This document shows positions 25,611-35,051 of a stretch of DNA of 38,299 bases, piece after piece. The DNA lies in contig NTKA01000016.1 of the NCBI GenBank assembly GCA_002456975.1, forward strand, positions 1 through 38,299. Direction: 5' to 3'. The translations under genes were made by a program, and so were the position numbers. This DNA is from Halieaceae bacterium MED-G27. Its GTDB lineage: Bacteria; Pseudomonadota; Gammaproteobacteria; Pseudomonadales; Halieaceae. The notes beneath the pieces were generated by a model that saw only the letters and a list, made by a program, of their open reading frames with translations, made no database searches and was not told where the DNA came from. Every line of letters begins with the position of its first letter. The first letter of the stretch is position 1.

Positions 25611-27152
25611 ATGACTGTGCTACCGACAGCCCAAGGGCCGACTGTTTTGGTGATTCTCGACGGATTTGGATATCGAGAAGCCACCGACAATAACGCGATT
25701 GCGCATGCAAAGACCCCGACACTCGACCGTCTCCTAAGCGAGGCCACTAACACCCTGGTATCAGGGTCCGGGCTCGACGTCGGCCTCCCAGCTGGCCAAA
25801 TGGGCAATTCTGAAGTCGGCCACATGAGCCTAGGGTCAGGCCGGATCATCTATCAAAGTATTACTCGGATCGATAAGGCCATCACTGATGGTGACTTCGC
25901 AACCAATGCAGCCTATGTCGCAGCGATCGATACCGCAGTGGCGAATGGCGGTGCCGTCCATATCATGGGCTTACTATCCAGCGGCGGAGTTCATAGTCAC
26001 CAAGGCCATATTGAAGCGATTATTAGAGTCGCTGCAGCGCGGGGCGCCGAAGCAATTTACCTGCATGCCTTTTTGGATGGACGTGACACCCCGCCTCGAA
26101 GTGCAGCACCATCGCTCGCTCGGGCTGACGAGGTTTTCTCCGAGCTGGGCGTTGGTAGAATCGCATCGGTTCACGGCCGCTACTTTGCCATGGATAGAGA
26201 TAAGCGCTGGGATCGAGTAGAGCGAACCTACTCGTTGCTAACCGAAGCAAAAGCGTCACACTACGCGGGCAGCGCAGCTGAAGCGCTACAGGCCGCCTAC
26301 GACCGAGATGAGAACGACGAATTCGTCGCGCCAACGCAAATTGGTGAGCCGGCGCCGATACAAGATGGCGACGCTGTCCTATTTATGAACTTCCGGGCCG
26401 ATCGCGCGCGACAGCTCACGCAAGCTTTGACCGATAACAACTTCGATGGCTTTGTTCGTAATAGCACTCCAGCCACCCATTTTGTAGCAACGACCGAGTA
26501 CTTTGAGGGAATCAATGCAAGTGTTGCCTTCGCTCCCGATGTTATCGAAGAGACACTAGGGGAAATTGTAGCCAACCACGGTCTTCGTCAGGCGCGCATT
26601 GCCGAAACTGAGAAGTATGCTCACGTCACTTTTTTCTTTAGCGGAGGTCGCGAGGCCTGCTATGACAACGAAGAGCGCATTCTGATTGCCTCCCCAGACG
26701 TTGCAACCTACGACTTAAAACCTGAGATGAGCGCCTTTGAGGTACTCGACGCTGTTACCGGCAGCATTAAAAACCATGAGCACGACCTGATCGTGGTGAA
26801 CTTTGCCAACGGTGACATGGTGGGACATACCGGTAACTTCGACGCGGCAGTTCAGGCAGTCGAGGCACTCGATCAATGCCTTTTCGCGATCGAAACCGAA
26901 ATACTGGCCGCCAACGGTAATGCCCTGATCACGGCCGATCACGGCAATTGCGAGCAAATGCACGACCCCGATTCGGAGCAACCACACACGCAGCACACCA
27001 CTGAACCAGTGCCATTAATCTACATCGGCAATCAACAACGATGGTTCTCCAAATCACCGGGGGTGCTGGCTGATATTGCTCCAACCGTGCTTGATTTAAT
27101 GGCGATCGAGGCACCACAGGCGATGACTGGTCGCAGCCTGTTTGAGGCTTAA
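25611..27152 (+). CDS. gpmI: 2,3-bisphosphoglycerate-independent phosphoglycerate mutase
   Basis: A 513-residue iPGM (E. coli has 514), which interconverts 3- and 2-phosphoglycerate in glycolysis with two Mn ions. Metal ligand Asp17 lies in LDGFG and the phosphoserine nucleophile is Ser67 in GNSEVGH. Further family motifs are HIMGLLSSGGVHSH, FLDGRDTPPRS, NFRADRARQ, YAHVTFFFSGG and ITADHGNCEQM. AGAGG precedes ATG 25611. A TAAAAT box at 25581-25586 may be the -10. Its stop codon directly abuts the TTG start of envC, so the two are co-transcribed. Confidence 0.97.
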   Translation: MTVLPTAQGPTVLVILDGFGYREATDNNAIAHAKTPTLDRLLSEATNTLVSGSGLDVGLPAGQMGNSEVGHMSLGSGRIIYQSITRIDKAITDGDFATNAAYVAAIDTAVANGGAVHIMGLLSSGGVHSHQGHIEAIIRVAAARGAEAIYLHAFLDGRDTPPRSAAPSLARADEVFSELGVGRIASVHGRYFAMDRDKRWDRVERTYSLLTEAKASHYAGSAAEALQAAYDRDENDEFVAPTQIGEPAPIQDGDAVLFMNFRADRARQLTQALTDNNFDGFVRNSTPATHFVATTEYFEGINASVAFAPDVIEETLGEIVANHGLRQARIAETEKYAHVTFFFSGGREACYDNEERILIASPDVATYDLKPEMSAFEVLDAVTGSIKNHEHDLIVVNFANGDMVGHTGNFDAAVQAVEALDQCLFAIETEILAANGNALITADHGNCEQMHDPDSEQPHTQHTTEPVPLIYIGNQQRWFSKSPGVLADIAPTVLDLMAIEAPQAMTGRSLFEA

Positions 27153-28322
27153 TTGCGAAGCCCGATAATAACTCGGGCGCATGCCCTACTCTTGATACTG
27201 AACCTAGTTTTGAGCGGGTGGGCTTTTGCCCAAGACCCCGAAACCGAGGAAGAAGCCAAGCGCCAAATTCAAGCGATCAACGCGGAATTAAGCACTCTAG
27301 AGTCTCGAATACGGGAGCAAACCACTGAACGTGAGGTTCTCCGCGAGAAGCTCCGTGAAATCGATATTTCTATCAACCGCCTGTCAAAAAATCTCCGCCA
27401 AGTAGAACGAGCGATTGAAATCCAGCAGCGACAGCTGAATGACTTGCAAGCACAAGCAGACAAACTAGAGCGAAAAGCAAACGACCTTCAAGAATCGATA
27501 GAGAGCCAAATCGGCACCTTCTCGGTACTCCGGCAAGGTGGCGATCTCAAAATATTATTTGGGGACATCCGACCACAAGATGCAGCCCGGCACATGGCCT
27601 ATTTTTCTATTTTGGTCGATGACCAAATCCAACAAATTGAGAGCTTCGAAAGCACATTGGCTGCCCTCGAAGAAAACCGTCAGCAAACCGAAGAAACTCG
27701 AAGCGCACTCGTCAAACAGCAACAACGGCTCGCCAGTGATCAAACTGCGTTAAAAGGCCGGCGCAATGAACAACGCGCAACCGTCGCTGCTCTCAACGAT
27801 TCGCTAGAGAGAGATGGACAACGTGTCGCAACGTTACGTGCCAATAACGACCGCCTGAGCGAACTCCTCAAAGCACTCGCATTGAGACTACGAGATTTGG
27901 AATTAAGAGACGGGTATGCCCTATTTGAATCACTGAAAGGCAAGCTTCCCCGTCCAGTATCCGAGACGCCTACCACGCGTTTCGGCGACAGTAAGAACCG
28001 AGGTGATCTCGCTTGGCAAGGTTGGCTGATACCAGCCAATGTAGGTAAGGAGGTCCGTGCGATTCACTATGGTCGAATTGTGTACTCCGACTGGCTACGG
28101 GGTCAGGGTTTGCTTACCATCATCGACCATGGTGATGGCTGGATGAGCCTATATGGTCACAACGACAGTCTGACCAAGGAGCTTGGCGACTGGGTGCAAC
28201 CAGGCGAGGTCATCGCTAGTGTCGGTAGTAGCGGTGGCATTGACCAATCCGCGCTCTACTTTGAAATTCGTTTCGAAGGTAACCCAGTCGATCCAGCGCC
28301 ATGGATGGATAACACGCGCTAA
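27153..28322 (+). CDS. envC: Murein hydrolase activator EnvC
   Basis: A 389-residue periplasmic protein. It has a signal peptide cleaved probably after Ala26 (WAFA/QD), a long coiled coil at about residues 30-255 and a C-terminal LytM (M23) domain. The LytM domain is degenerate: where active peptidases have the HxxxD and HxH zinc ligands, this has GRIVYSDW and ALYFEIR. This matches E. coli EnvC, which activates the amidases AmiA/AmiB at the septum and has no hydrolase activity itself. The start is TTG at 27153, abutting the gpmI stop, with GAGG 6 nt upstream; the next in-frame ATG is far inside, so TTG is the only reasonable start. FtsEX, its usual regulator, is elsewhere. Confidence 0.94.
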   Translation: MRSPIITRAHALLLILNLVLSGWAFAQDPETEEEAKRQIQAINAELSTLESRIREQTTEREVLREKLREIDISINRLSKNLRQVERAIEIQQRQLNDLQAQADKLERKANDLQESIESQIGTFSVLRQGGDLKILFGDIRPQDAARHMAYFSILVDDQIQQIESFESTLAALEENRQQTEETRSALVKQQQRLASDQTALKGRRNEQRATVAALNDSLERDGQRVATLRANNDRLSELLKALALRLRDLELRDGYALFESLKGKLPRPVSETPTTRFGDSKNRGDLAWQGWLIPANVGKEVRAIHYGRIVYSDWLRGQGLLTIIDHGDGWMSLYGHNDSLTKELGDWVQPGEVIASVGSSGGIDQSALYFEIRFEGNPVDPAPWMDNTR

Positions 28323-28346
28323 CCGCAACATATTAGGACAGTTCCC

Positions 28347-29717
28347 ATGACAGTAGCCCGACTCACGTTTTGGCTTTTAATCCTCGCCTCACCATTAGTG
28401 TGGGGGCAGGAAGCCGCTTCCGAAAAATCCGAAGCAGCGACCGAGACTACCGTGTCAATCCCTTTGACCGAATTAAAGCTATTTGCCGATACCTTCGATG
28501 CCATCCGCAAAGGCTATGTCGAAGATGTGAGTGATGCCGAGCTATTTGAAATGGCGGTTCGGGGCATGCTGACAAGTCTGGATCCGCATTCCGCGTATCT
28601 GAAGGATGACGACTACTCTGACCTACAAGAATCCACTGACGGGCAGTTTTCAGGACTGGGTATCGAAATAGGAACCCGCGGCGGCTTTATCTCGATTGTT
28701 ACCCCAATCGATGGCTCACCCGCGGTGGAGGCAGGATTGAAGGCAGGTGATGTCATTTTAAAAATCGATGGCAAATCAACGCAGGGAATGACCACAGGCG
28801 AATCTTCACTGTATATGCGCGGCGAAGCGGGAACCGACGTAACACTCGAGATAGGCCGAGCCGGTCAGAGCCAACCCTTCGATGTCGTTGTCACAAGAGG
28901 TGTTATCAATGTACCTAGCGTCCGATCGCGCGAGCTAGTCGATGGGTACTGGTTAATTCGCGTTTCTAGATTTCAGCGAGACTCGGGGGAAGAGGTCGCA
29001 GATGCGATAATCAGCGCTAAAGAAAAAGGACCGGTAAAAGGTCTGATTTTAGACGTACGCAACAACCCCGGCGGTGTCATGGGAGCAAGCGTTGAGATGG
29101 CGGGCGCACTTTTGGATGGTGGATTGGTTGTGTACACGCAGGGCCGACATCCACAGTCCGACAAGGAATATGAAGCTGCAGCGGGAGATATGTTACCTGG
29201 CGTGCCCGTGGTCGTGCTGATCAATGGCGGATCGGCAAGCGCATCTGAGATCGTCGCAGGCGCCCTTCAGGATCGAGGACGAGCGGTCATCATGGGAACC
29301 CAAAGTTTCGGCAAAGGCTCGGTGCAGACAGTACTGCCTGTCTCGGAAACCAGGGCGCTAAAGCTAACTACCTCTCTGTATTACACGCCGTCGGGGCGAT
29401 CGATACAGGCCGAGGGAATTGTCCCTGATGTGGTTGTGGAGCGCGCGACCATCACCAGCATAGAAAACAATCGCCGTATCCGTGAGGCCGATCTTAGAGG
29501 CAGCCTGGAAAATAGTGGCGAGACCGAGACGCAGGATAACGAGGCGCTTTTACAAATCAGCAGCGAAGACAACCAGCTCTACGAGGCACTGACCCTATTG
29601 AAGGGAATCAATGTCTATCAGTCGTCGACTCAGCGCCTGACTGACAATGACCTGACTGACAATGACCTGACTGACAATGAAAAGAATAATGAGATACAGA
29701 ACACCAACGACGACTAA
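28347..29717 (+). CDS. ctpA: Carboxyl-terminal processing protease, S41A
   Basis: A 456-residue periplasmic serine protease. A signal peptide covers about residues 1-20. The PDZ domain (about 95-185) has FSGLGIEIG and GLKAGDVILKIDG. The catalytic dyad is Ser298 in GSASASEIVAG and Lys323 in GTQSFGKGS, 25 residues apart as in other S41A enzymes. It trims C-termini and often controls cell-wall hydrolases, which fits its place behind envC. AGGA lies before ATG 28347, 24 nt after envC. The C-terminal tail is acidic and Asn/Asp-rich and contains three tandem LTDND units. The stop is 10 nt from the convergent hisF. Confidence 0.95.
   Translation: MTVARLTFWLLILASPLVWGQEAASEKSEAATETTVSIPLTELKLFADTFDAIRKGYVEDVSDAELFEMAVRGMLTSLDPHSAYLKDDDYSDLQESTDGQFSGLGIEIGTRGGFISIVTPIDGSPAVEAGLKAGDVILKIDGKSTQGMTTGESSLYMRGEAGTDVTLEIGRAGQSQPFDVVVTRGVINVPSVRSRELVDGYWLIRVSRFQRDSGEEVADAIISAKEKGPVKGLILDVRNNPGGVMGASVEMAGALLDGGLVVYTQGRHPQSDKEYEAAAGDMLPGVPVVVLINGGSASASEIVAGALQDRGRAVIMGTQSFGKGSVQTVLPVSETRALKLTTSLYYTPSGRSIQAEGIVPDVVVERATITSIENNRRIREADLRGSLENSGETETQDNEALLQISSEDNQLYEALTLLKGINVYQSSTQRLTDNDLTDNDLTDNEKNNEIQNTNDD
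29637..29681 (+). repeat. Three tandem 15-bp repeats in the ctpA tail
   Basis: CTGACTGACAATGAC occurs three times head to tail (29637-29651, 29652-29666, 29667-29681; the last base of the third unit is A). The unit is a multiple of three and in frame, encoding Leu-Thr-Asp-Asn-Asp, with Glu ending the third. Copy-number change would lengthen or shorten the tail without a frameshift. Confidence 0.93.
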
Positions 29718-29727
29718 GCGCAGATAA

Positions 29728-30489
29728 CTAGTGCCTGACAGCAATGCCGGCCTTGCCGAGATGGGCTTTGGCCTCTCCGACAGTGAACGTACCGAAATGA
29801 AAGATACTGGCAGCTAAAACTGCATCGGCACCACCCTTTGTTAAACCATCAACTAGATGGTCTAAGTTGCCAACGCCACCCGATGCTATGACGGGCACCG
29901 TAACCGCCGCACTGATTCGCTGGGTGATATCAAGGTCATAGCCGTCTTGAGTTCCGTCACGATCCATACTGGTAAGCAATAGCTCACCGGCGCCGAGAGT
30001 CACCATTTTTTCAGCCCAAGCCACGGCTTCTAAACCGGTTTCGCGCCGCCCGCCGTGGGTAAATAGCTCATAGCGAGAACCCTGCCCTGTCGACTTCACA
30101 TCCATCGCTACGACGATGCATTGCGAACCAAATCGTGCCGCCGCATCGGCAACAAGCGCGGGATTGGTTATGGCCGCTGTATTAATACTGACCTTATCGG
30201 CACCCGCATTGAGTAGCCGGCGAATGTCATCGAGTGAGCGAACGCCACCCCCTACGGCCAGGGGAATAAATACCTCTGAAGCAATCTGCTCAACGGTCCG
30301 AAAGGTCGTGTCGCGTTGCTCGTGACTAGCCGTGATGTCAAGAAAAGTGACCTCATCAGCACCAGCGTCGTTGTAGCGCTTTGCGATTTCAACCGGATCA
30401 CCAGCATCGCGTATACCGACGAAATTAACGCCTTTCACGACCCGTCCCTGATCCACGTCAAGGCAGGGAATAATTCGCTTTGCTAACAC
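29728..30489 (-). CDS. hisF: Imidazole glycerol phosphate synthase, cyclase subunit
   Basis: A 253-residue (beta/alpha)8 barrel that joins PRFAR with ammonia from HisH to give imidazole glycerol phosphate and AICAR. The catalytic residues Asp11 (IIPCLDV) and Asp130 (VVAMDVKS) are at the standard numbers; [12 protein letters not shown] and [13 protein letters not shown] bind phosphate. It starts with GTG at 30489, whose G is also the last base of the hisA TAG stop, so the genes overlap by 1 nt. It is last in the his cluster. Confidence 0.97.
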   Translation of the reverse strand: MLAKRIIPCLDVDQGRVVKGVNFVGIRDAGDPVEIAKRYNDAGADEVTFLDITASHEQRDTTFRTVEQIASEVFIPLAVGGGVRSLDDIRRLLNAGADKVSINTAAITNPALVADAAARFGSQCIVVAMDVKSTGQGSRYELFTHGGRRETGLEAVAWAEKMVTLGAGELLLTSMDRDGTQDGYDLDITQRISAAVTVPVIASGGVGNLDHLVDGLTKGGADAVLAASIFHFGTFTVGEAKAHLGKAGIAVRH

Positions 30490-31235
30490 TAGCGACTCAC
30501 TCCGGCGAGCTCATCCGCCAATGACTGCGCCGCTGATAGATCGAGCGTGCCCTCATAGATTGCGCGACCGGTAATAGCCCCGACAATACCCTGATCAGCA
30601 ACACGCGCCAGCTGATCGATATCATTAATGTCGGTCACCCCACCTGATGCGATAACAGGCAATCCGCCTTTGATCGCAAGATCTACGGTGGCTTCGAGGT
30701 TAACCCCCTGCATCATGCCGTCGCGGGCAATATCGGTATAAACAATCGCTTCAACACCCGCATCTGCAAACTCACGAGCCAAGTCGATGGCTTGAACACC
30801 GCTCGTTTCAGCCCAGCCATCGGTGGCTACCCAACCCGATTTTGCATCGATACCCACGATGATATGGCCTGGAAAACGCTGGCATGCCTCGCGCACAAAA
30901 TTGGGGTTCTTCACCGCTGCAGTACCGATAATGCAATAACTCACCCCAGCGCTTAGGTACGCAGCGATGGTGTCACAGTCCCGAATACCGCCACCAATCT
31001 GAATCGGTAGATCCGGAAATTCAGCAGAGATCGCCGTCACAGCATCGGCATTCTTGGGAACGCCAGCAAAAGCTCCATTCAAATCGACCAGATGAAGTCG
31101 TCTGGCACCAGCCGACACCCAACGCGCAGCGGTTGCTACCGGGTCATCTGAAAAAATGGTGCTGTCGTCCATATCGCCCTGGCGAAGTCTGACGCACTCA
31201 CCGTCTTTCAGGTCGATGGCAGGAATAACTAGCAT
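30489..31235 (-). CDS. hisA: ProFAR isomerase (phosphoribosylformimino-5-aminoimidazole carboxamide ribotide isomerase)
   Basis: A 248-residue barrel enzyme for the Amadori rearrangement before HisF. Asp8 (PAIDLKDG) and Asp130 (VGIDAKSG) are the expected catalytic pair; IQIGGGIRD and [12 protein letters not shown] are phosphate-binding loops. ATG 31235 lies inside the 3' end of hisH (7-nt overlap), indicating coupling. The paralogy with HisF is evident in the shared motif positions. Confidence 0.97.
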   Translation of the reverse strand: MLVIPAIDLKDGECVRLRQGDMDDSTIFSDDPVATAARWVSAGARRLHLVDLNGAFAGVPKNADAVTAISAEFPDLPIQIGGGIRDCDTIAAYLSAGVSYCIIGTAAVKNPNFVREACQRFPGHIIVGIDAKSGWVATDGWAETSGVQAIDLAREFADAGVEAIVYTDIARDGMMQGVNLEATVDLAIKGGLPVIASGGVTDINDIDQLARVADQGIVGAITGRAIYEGTLDLSAAQSLADELAGVSR

Positions 31236-31876
31236 GTTCCATCCCAGGTCAAAAAATTACTCAATAACCGCAGTCCGTGATCGTGACTTTTCTCAGGGTG
31301 GAACTGCGTCGCAAAAACATTGCCTCGGCCAATCACCGCCGCCGCCTCAACCCCATAGTTAACCGTCGCGAGCGCGTCACTGCATTCTGAGCGAGGCACG
31401 AAATAGCTATGCACGAAATAGAAATACGATTGATCGGGAATACCGTCCCATAACGGATGGGCTGTTAGTTGACTGACGGTATTCCAACCCATATGCGGGA
31501 CTTTTAACGCCTCGCCATTCTCCGTCTTTGAGCTTTTGTCGAATAAACGCACGCTGCCACCAAAGACATCAAGCGCATCTACCCCGCCATTTTCCTCGGA
31601 ATGCGTCATGAGCGACTGCATGCCAACACAAATCGCTAGTACCGGCGTACTCCGGCTGATCACCTTTTTCAGAACGGGCTCACACCCCAGCCCCCTGAAT
31701 TCCGAAAGACAATCCTTAATGGCGCCGACCCCCGGAAAAACCACTCGATCGGCCGCTTCGATCAATGAAAGATCAGACGTCACAATAACATCGCTGGCAC
31801 CTGCTTTGACCAAGGCGCTCTGAACCGAATGAAGATTACCCATACCGTAATCGATTACGGCAGTTACCGACGACAT
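31229..31876 (-). CDS. hisH: Imidazole glycerol phosphate synthase, glutaminase subunit
   Basis: A 215-residue class I glutamine amidotransferase that feeds ammonia to HisF. The nucleophile is Cys83 in [11 protein letters not shown]; His and Glu of the triad are in [11 protein letters not shown] near residue 195. [13 protein letters not shown] is the conserved start, which fixes the ATG at 31876, 4 nt after the hisB stop. The frame is open further upstream to 31960, but that would overlap hisB by 80 nt and add unrelated residues. Confidence 0.96.
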   Translation of the reverse strand: MSSVTAVIDYGMGNLHSVQSALVKAGASDVIVTSDLSLIEAADRVVFPGVGAIKDCLSEFRGLGCEPVLKKVISRSTPVLAICVGMQSLMTHSEENGGVDALDVFGGSVRLFDKSSKTENGEALKVPHMGWNTVSQLTAHPLWDGIPDQSYFYFVHSYFVPRSECSDALATVNYGVEAAAVIGRGNVFATQFHPEKSHDHGLRLLSNFLTWDGTC

Positions 31877-31880
31877 AGGG

Positions 31881-32489
31881 CTATAGCACGCCTTTTGTGG
31901 ATGGCATGCCTTCTGGGGATCGCGAGTCGTAAGATACAGCCATGCGCAGTGCGCGACCAAAGGCCTTGAACACAGTCTCCGCTTGGTGGTGGCTATTAAC
32001 GCCCTTGAGGTTGTCGATGTGGAGCGTGAGTTGTGCGTGATTCACCAAACCCTGAAATAACTCGCCAAACAGATCAACATCAAATTCCCCAACATTTGAT
32101 CGGGTGAATGGCACCTCGTAATGCAGGCTCGGGCGGCCTGAAAAATCGATCACAACCCGAGATAAGGCCTCATCCAGAGGAACATAGGCGTGCCCGTAGC
32201 GCTGTATGCCACGTCGATCACCCACTGCCTTTGCGAGAGCCTGACCCAAGGTAATGCCGATATCTTCGACTGTGTGATGCGCATCGATGTGCAGGTCGCC
32301 ATTGGCCTTGATGTCGAGATCGACCATGCCGTGCCGAGCAATTTGATCGAGCATATGCTCCAGAAACGGGAGCCCGGTATCGAACTTCGCCTCGCCCTGT
32401 CCGTCGAGATCAATACTGACGGTGATCTGAGTTTCCAGGGTATCTCTGGAAACCACTGCCTGGCGGTTGCTTACCTGCTTATCTGCCAT
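31881..32489 (-). CDS. hisB: Imidazoleglycerol-phosphate dehydratase
   Basis: A 202-residue monofunctional dehydratase (the phosphatase domain of E. coli HisB is absent, as in Pseudomonas). Metal-binding histidine motifs are seen: [23 protein letters not shown] and [26 protein letters not shown] lies before ATG 32489. First gene of hisB-hisH-hisA-hisF, divergent from mutY across 100 bp. Histidine biosynthetic genes other than these four lie outside the window. Confidence 0.97.
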   Translation of the reverse strand: MADKQVSNRQAVVSRDTLETQITVSIDLDGQGEAKFDTGLPFLEHMLDQIARHGMVDLDIKANGDLHIDAHHTVEDIGITLGQALAKAVGDRRGIQRYGHAYVPLDEALSRVVIDFSGRPSLHYEVPFTRSNVGEFDVDLFGELFQGLVNHAQLTLHIDNLKGVNSHHQAETVFKAFGRALRMAVSYDSRSPEGMPSTKGVL

Positions 32490-32589
32490 GAAATCTTTCC
32501 TTGGGTGCTATGAGCGACACCCTAATCGGATGATTGAGCGCTACACTACGGCGCGAATTGTATAGCAAAGCGCGAGCGCACTCACTCTT

Positions 32590-33648
32590 ATGGCCGCCAA
32601 CCCGTCGAATTTTGCCGATCAAATACTCGTTTGGTTCGATGAACACGGTCGAAAGAACCTACCTTGGCAACAAAACAAAACCCCATACAAGGTTTGGATC
32701 TCCGAGATCATGTTGCAGCAAACCCAGGTAGCGACGGTCATACCCTATTTCGAGCGGTTCATGGCTCGCTTCCCGACCGTTCAGTCATTAGCGGCAGCAC
32801 CACTCGATGAAGTGCTTGGGCTTTGGACAGGGCTTGGTTACTACGCGCGTGCCCGCAACATGCACAAGGCGGCGCGACAAATAGTTGAGGAATTTAATGC
32901 GGAACTTCCCAATTCGGTCGGCGAATTGATCACACTCCCAGGTATCGGCGAATCGACAGCAGGTGCCATCGTGACCTTAGGCCACGGGGGTATCGCGACC
33001 ATTCTTGATGGAAACGTAAAGCGAGTGCTGGCACGCCACCGTGAGATCGAGGGTTGGTATGGGCAAAGCGCGGTGATGAAAAAACTTTGGCAAGCCGCAC
33101 AGGCATTCACACCCGAGACGAGAACCTCAGACTACACACAGGCGATCATGGATTTAGGCGCCTTGATTTGCACCAAAAGTGCCCCTCACTGTGATGTCTG
33201 TCCGGTAAGCGAGGATTGCTTGGCACGGCTCAACAACCGCATTGCTGATTTACCCGGCAAAAAGCCCCGCAAAAAGATCCCAACGAGGACAAAGCTATTC
33301 CTACAGTGCATCGATTCAGAGCATCGAATTTGCCTTATCAAACGCCCCGAAAATGGCGTATGGGGAGGCCTGTGGTGTTTCCCTGAATTTGATACTCAAG
33401 AAGCCATGAGTGATTGGCTAAGCAGCCAGAACATCAAGCCTCAAGCAAACCCGAAGGCCGAAATTGCCGTAGAACACCAATTCAGCCACTACAAACTTCA
33501 TATGCTGCCCTATCACTGCCGCACAACAAAGGTGGAACACCGTGTTGCAGAAGTAGAAACACATGCATGGTTTACAATAGACGAGGCCGTTAAGCTTGGG
33601 CTCCCCGCACCCGTGCTAGGGATGCTTAAAACCATGATAGATACGTGA
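32590..33648 (+). CDS. mutY: Adenine DNA glycosylase
   Basis: A 352-residue MutY that removes adenine mispaired with 8-oxoguanine. Catalytic Glu39 (SEIMLQQTQV) and Asp140 (ILDGNVKRVLAR), the helix-hairpin-helix LPGIGESTAGAI, and the [4Fe-4S] cluster ligands Cys194, Cys201, Cys204 and Cys210 (C-x6-C-x2-C-x5-C) are all present. The C-terminal NUDIX-like domain (from about residue 235) recognises 8-oxoG. ATG 32590 has a weak ribosome site. yggX follows after 9 nt, as in E. coli and Pseudomonas. Confidence 0.97.
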   Translation: MAANPSNFADQILVWFDEHGRKNLPWQQNKTPYKVWISEIMLQQTQVATVIPYFERFMARFPTVQSLAAAPLDEVLGLWTGLGYYARARNMHKAARQIVEEFNAELPNSVGELITLPGIGESTAGAIVTLGHGGIATILDGNVKRVLARHREIEGWYGQSAVMKKLWQAAQAFTPETRTSDYTQAIMDLGALICTKSAPHCDVCPVSEDCLARLNNRIADLPGKKPRKKIPTRTKLFLQCIDSEHRICLIKRPENGVWGGLWCFPEFDTQEAMSDWLSSQNIKPQANPKAEIAVEHQFSHYKLHMLPYHCRTTKVEHRVAEVETHAWFTIDEAVKLGLPAPVLGMLKTMIDT

Positions 33649-33657
33649 GAGACATAG

Positions 33658-33933
33658 ATGCGCAAAGTATATTGCCGGCGATACCAGGAAGAACTCGAAG
33701 GGCTTGATAGACCGCCGTTACCCGGCGCAAAAGGGCAAGAGCTTTTTGAGACGGTCTCAAAAAAGGCCTGGCTCGACTGGCAGGCGCTGCAAACGATGTT
33801 AATCAACGAGAAGCATCTCAACATGATGGATCCAGAGGCGCGAAAGTACCTGCAAGAACAAATGGATCTCTATCTCTCAGGTGGTGATCACGACCACGCC
33901 GAAGGCTATGTACCGCCAAGCGAAGCATCGTAA
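33658..33933 (+). CDS. yggX: Probable Fe(2+)-trafficking protein YggX
   Basis: A 91-residue protein matching YggX at full length: [20 protein letters not shown] with Cys6 at the N-terminus, then [18 protein letters not shown] and the C-terminal EGYVPP. It protects iron-sulfur enzymes from oxidative damage. It is probably co-transcribed with mutY, whose product needs an iron-sulfur cluster. GAGAGA precedes ATG 33658. Confidence 0.96.
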   Translation: MRKVYCRRYQEELEGLDRPPLPGAKGQELFETVSKKAWLDWQALQTMLINEKHLNMMDPEARKYLQEQMDLYLSGGDHDHAEGYVPPSEAS

Positions 33934-33966
33934 ATCACTAAGCTGGAACACCTAGGAAAACTCCGA

Positions 33967-35046
33967 ATGCGCAGAATCATCCCTTGGCTGATCACCCTGA
34001 TGAGTTGCTTTGGCGTTACTGCAGCGCTGGCGACTGTTAAGTATCAGCAGATATCAGCTGCCATCGCATTCGGCGAGTCCTTCCCAGAGCCCTATGAAGT
34101 CGTCGATGCCATGGCAGTCGCCGAGGTCGACTATGTCGCCACACGACGTCTGACAGGCACCATTCGCGCACCGGAGTTCCTGGAGATAGCGCCTTCGATT
34201 GGCGGTCGGATTGTTTCCATCCCACACAGCGCAGGATCAGTGGTAAACAGCGGCGATACTATTGTCGAGTTGTTCTCCGAGGATCTGTCTGCGCAGAAGG
34301 CGGCGCTGATCGCCAATCGTGAGCTCACCAATACGCAACTCAAGCGCTCGCGCAGACTGCAAAGCGACTCGCTGATCTCACAGAATGATGTGGATGTGCA
34401 GGCAGCGCGACTAAAGGCCCTGTCAGCGCAGATCGATGCGCTCTCTGCACAAATCAGTCAGCTCACCATTACGGCGCCGTTCACCGGGAGACTGGGTATC
34501 TTTACTCAAGTCAACGGCGATATGCTGGCGCAGGGCACTGTCTTCTCGACACTGACTGGCTTGTCAGCTGAGCGCTGGATTGACTTCGAGGTGCCTCAAG
34601 GCCTGGTCGATCTCAACGTCGGCAGCACCGTAAATGTCTACGATATCAACAGCCAATTTCGTGGGCGGGCGGGCGTTATCGCGGTATCTCCCGCCTTAAA
34701 TCCACGTAGCCGGACATTTACAGTTCGCGCTTCTTCGGATCAGATAGCACTCCGACACGGTGAGCTTGTTCAGGTAGAAGTTGCCACGCGTGATTCACAG
34801 CGAGTACTGTCGTTACCCAATCGGAGTATCCGCTGGGATACTGACGGCACATATGTATTCCTACTCGAGGACGCCGAGTCCGGAGCAGAAAAACCTTACC
34901 GCGCCAAGCCCGCGCGCGTCACACTGATTGGCGAGTCGAGCAGTGATAGCTACTTCACCGCTAATTTTACCGAGGGCACACTGGTAGCAACGGTTGGCTC
35001 TTTCAAGCTGAGCGACGGCATGCTCGCCAAGCTGAGTGGTAGCTAA
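33967..35046 (+). CDS. RND efflux periplasmic adaptor subunit (HlyD/MFP family)
   Basis: A 359-residue membrane-fusion protein. An N-terminal anchor or uncleaved signal at about residues 3-23 is followed by a beta/lipoyl half (GGRIVSIPHSAGSVVNSGD), a short alpha-helical hairpin (about 105-160), the second lipoyl half (ITAPFTGRLG) and beta-barrel and membrane-proximal domains. It links the inner-membrane pump encoded next to an outer-membrane channel. No lipobox Cys is visible. AGGA precedes ATG 33967; the pump gene starts 5 nt after its stop. No TolC-like channel gene is in the window, so it probably uses one encoded elsewhere. Confidence 0.92.
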   Translation: MRRIIPWLITLMSCFGVTAALATVKYQQISAAIAFGESFPEPYEVVDAMAVAEVDYVATRRLTGTIRAPEFLEIAPSIGGRIVSIPHSAGSVVNSGDTIVELFSEDLSAQKAALIANRELTNTQLKRSRRLQSDSLISQNDVDVQAARLKALSAQIDALSAQISQLTITAPFTGRLGIFTQVNGDMLAQGTVFSTLTGLSAERWIDFEVPQGLVDLNVGSTVNVYDINSQFRGRAGVIAVSPALNPRSRTFTVRASSDQIALRHGELVQVEVATRDSQRVLSLPNRSIRWDTDGTYVFLLEDAESGAEKPYRAKPARVTLIGESSSDSYFTANFTEGTLVATVGSFKLSDGMLAKLSGS

Positions 35047-35051
35047 ACCAA

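Noticed and set aside
27153-28322. EnvC as an active M23 endopeptidase
   Set aside because: The zinc ligands HxxxD and HxH are missing, as in known EnvC activators.
29637-29681. CRISPR-like repeats
   Set aside because: Units are 15 bp, directly adjacent without spacers, and inside a coding frame.
31877-31960. HisH extended start at 31960
   Set aside because: It overlaps hisB by 80 nt; the conserved N-terminus begins at ATG 31876.
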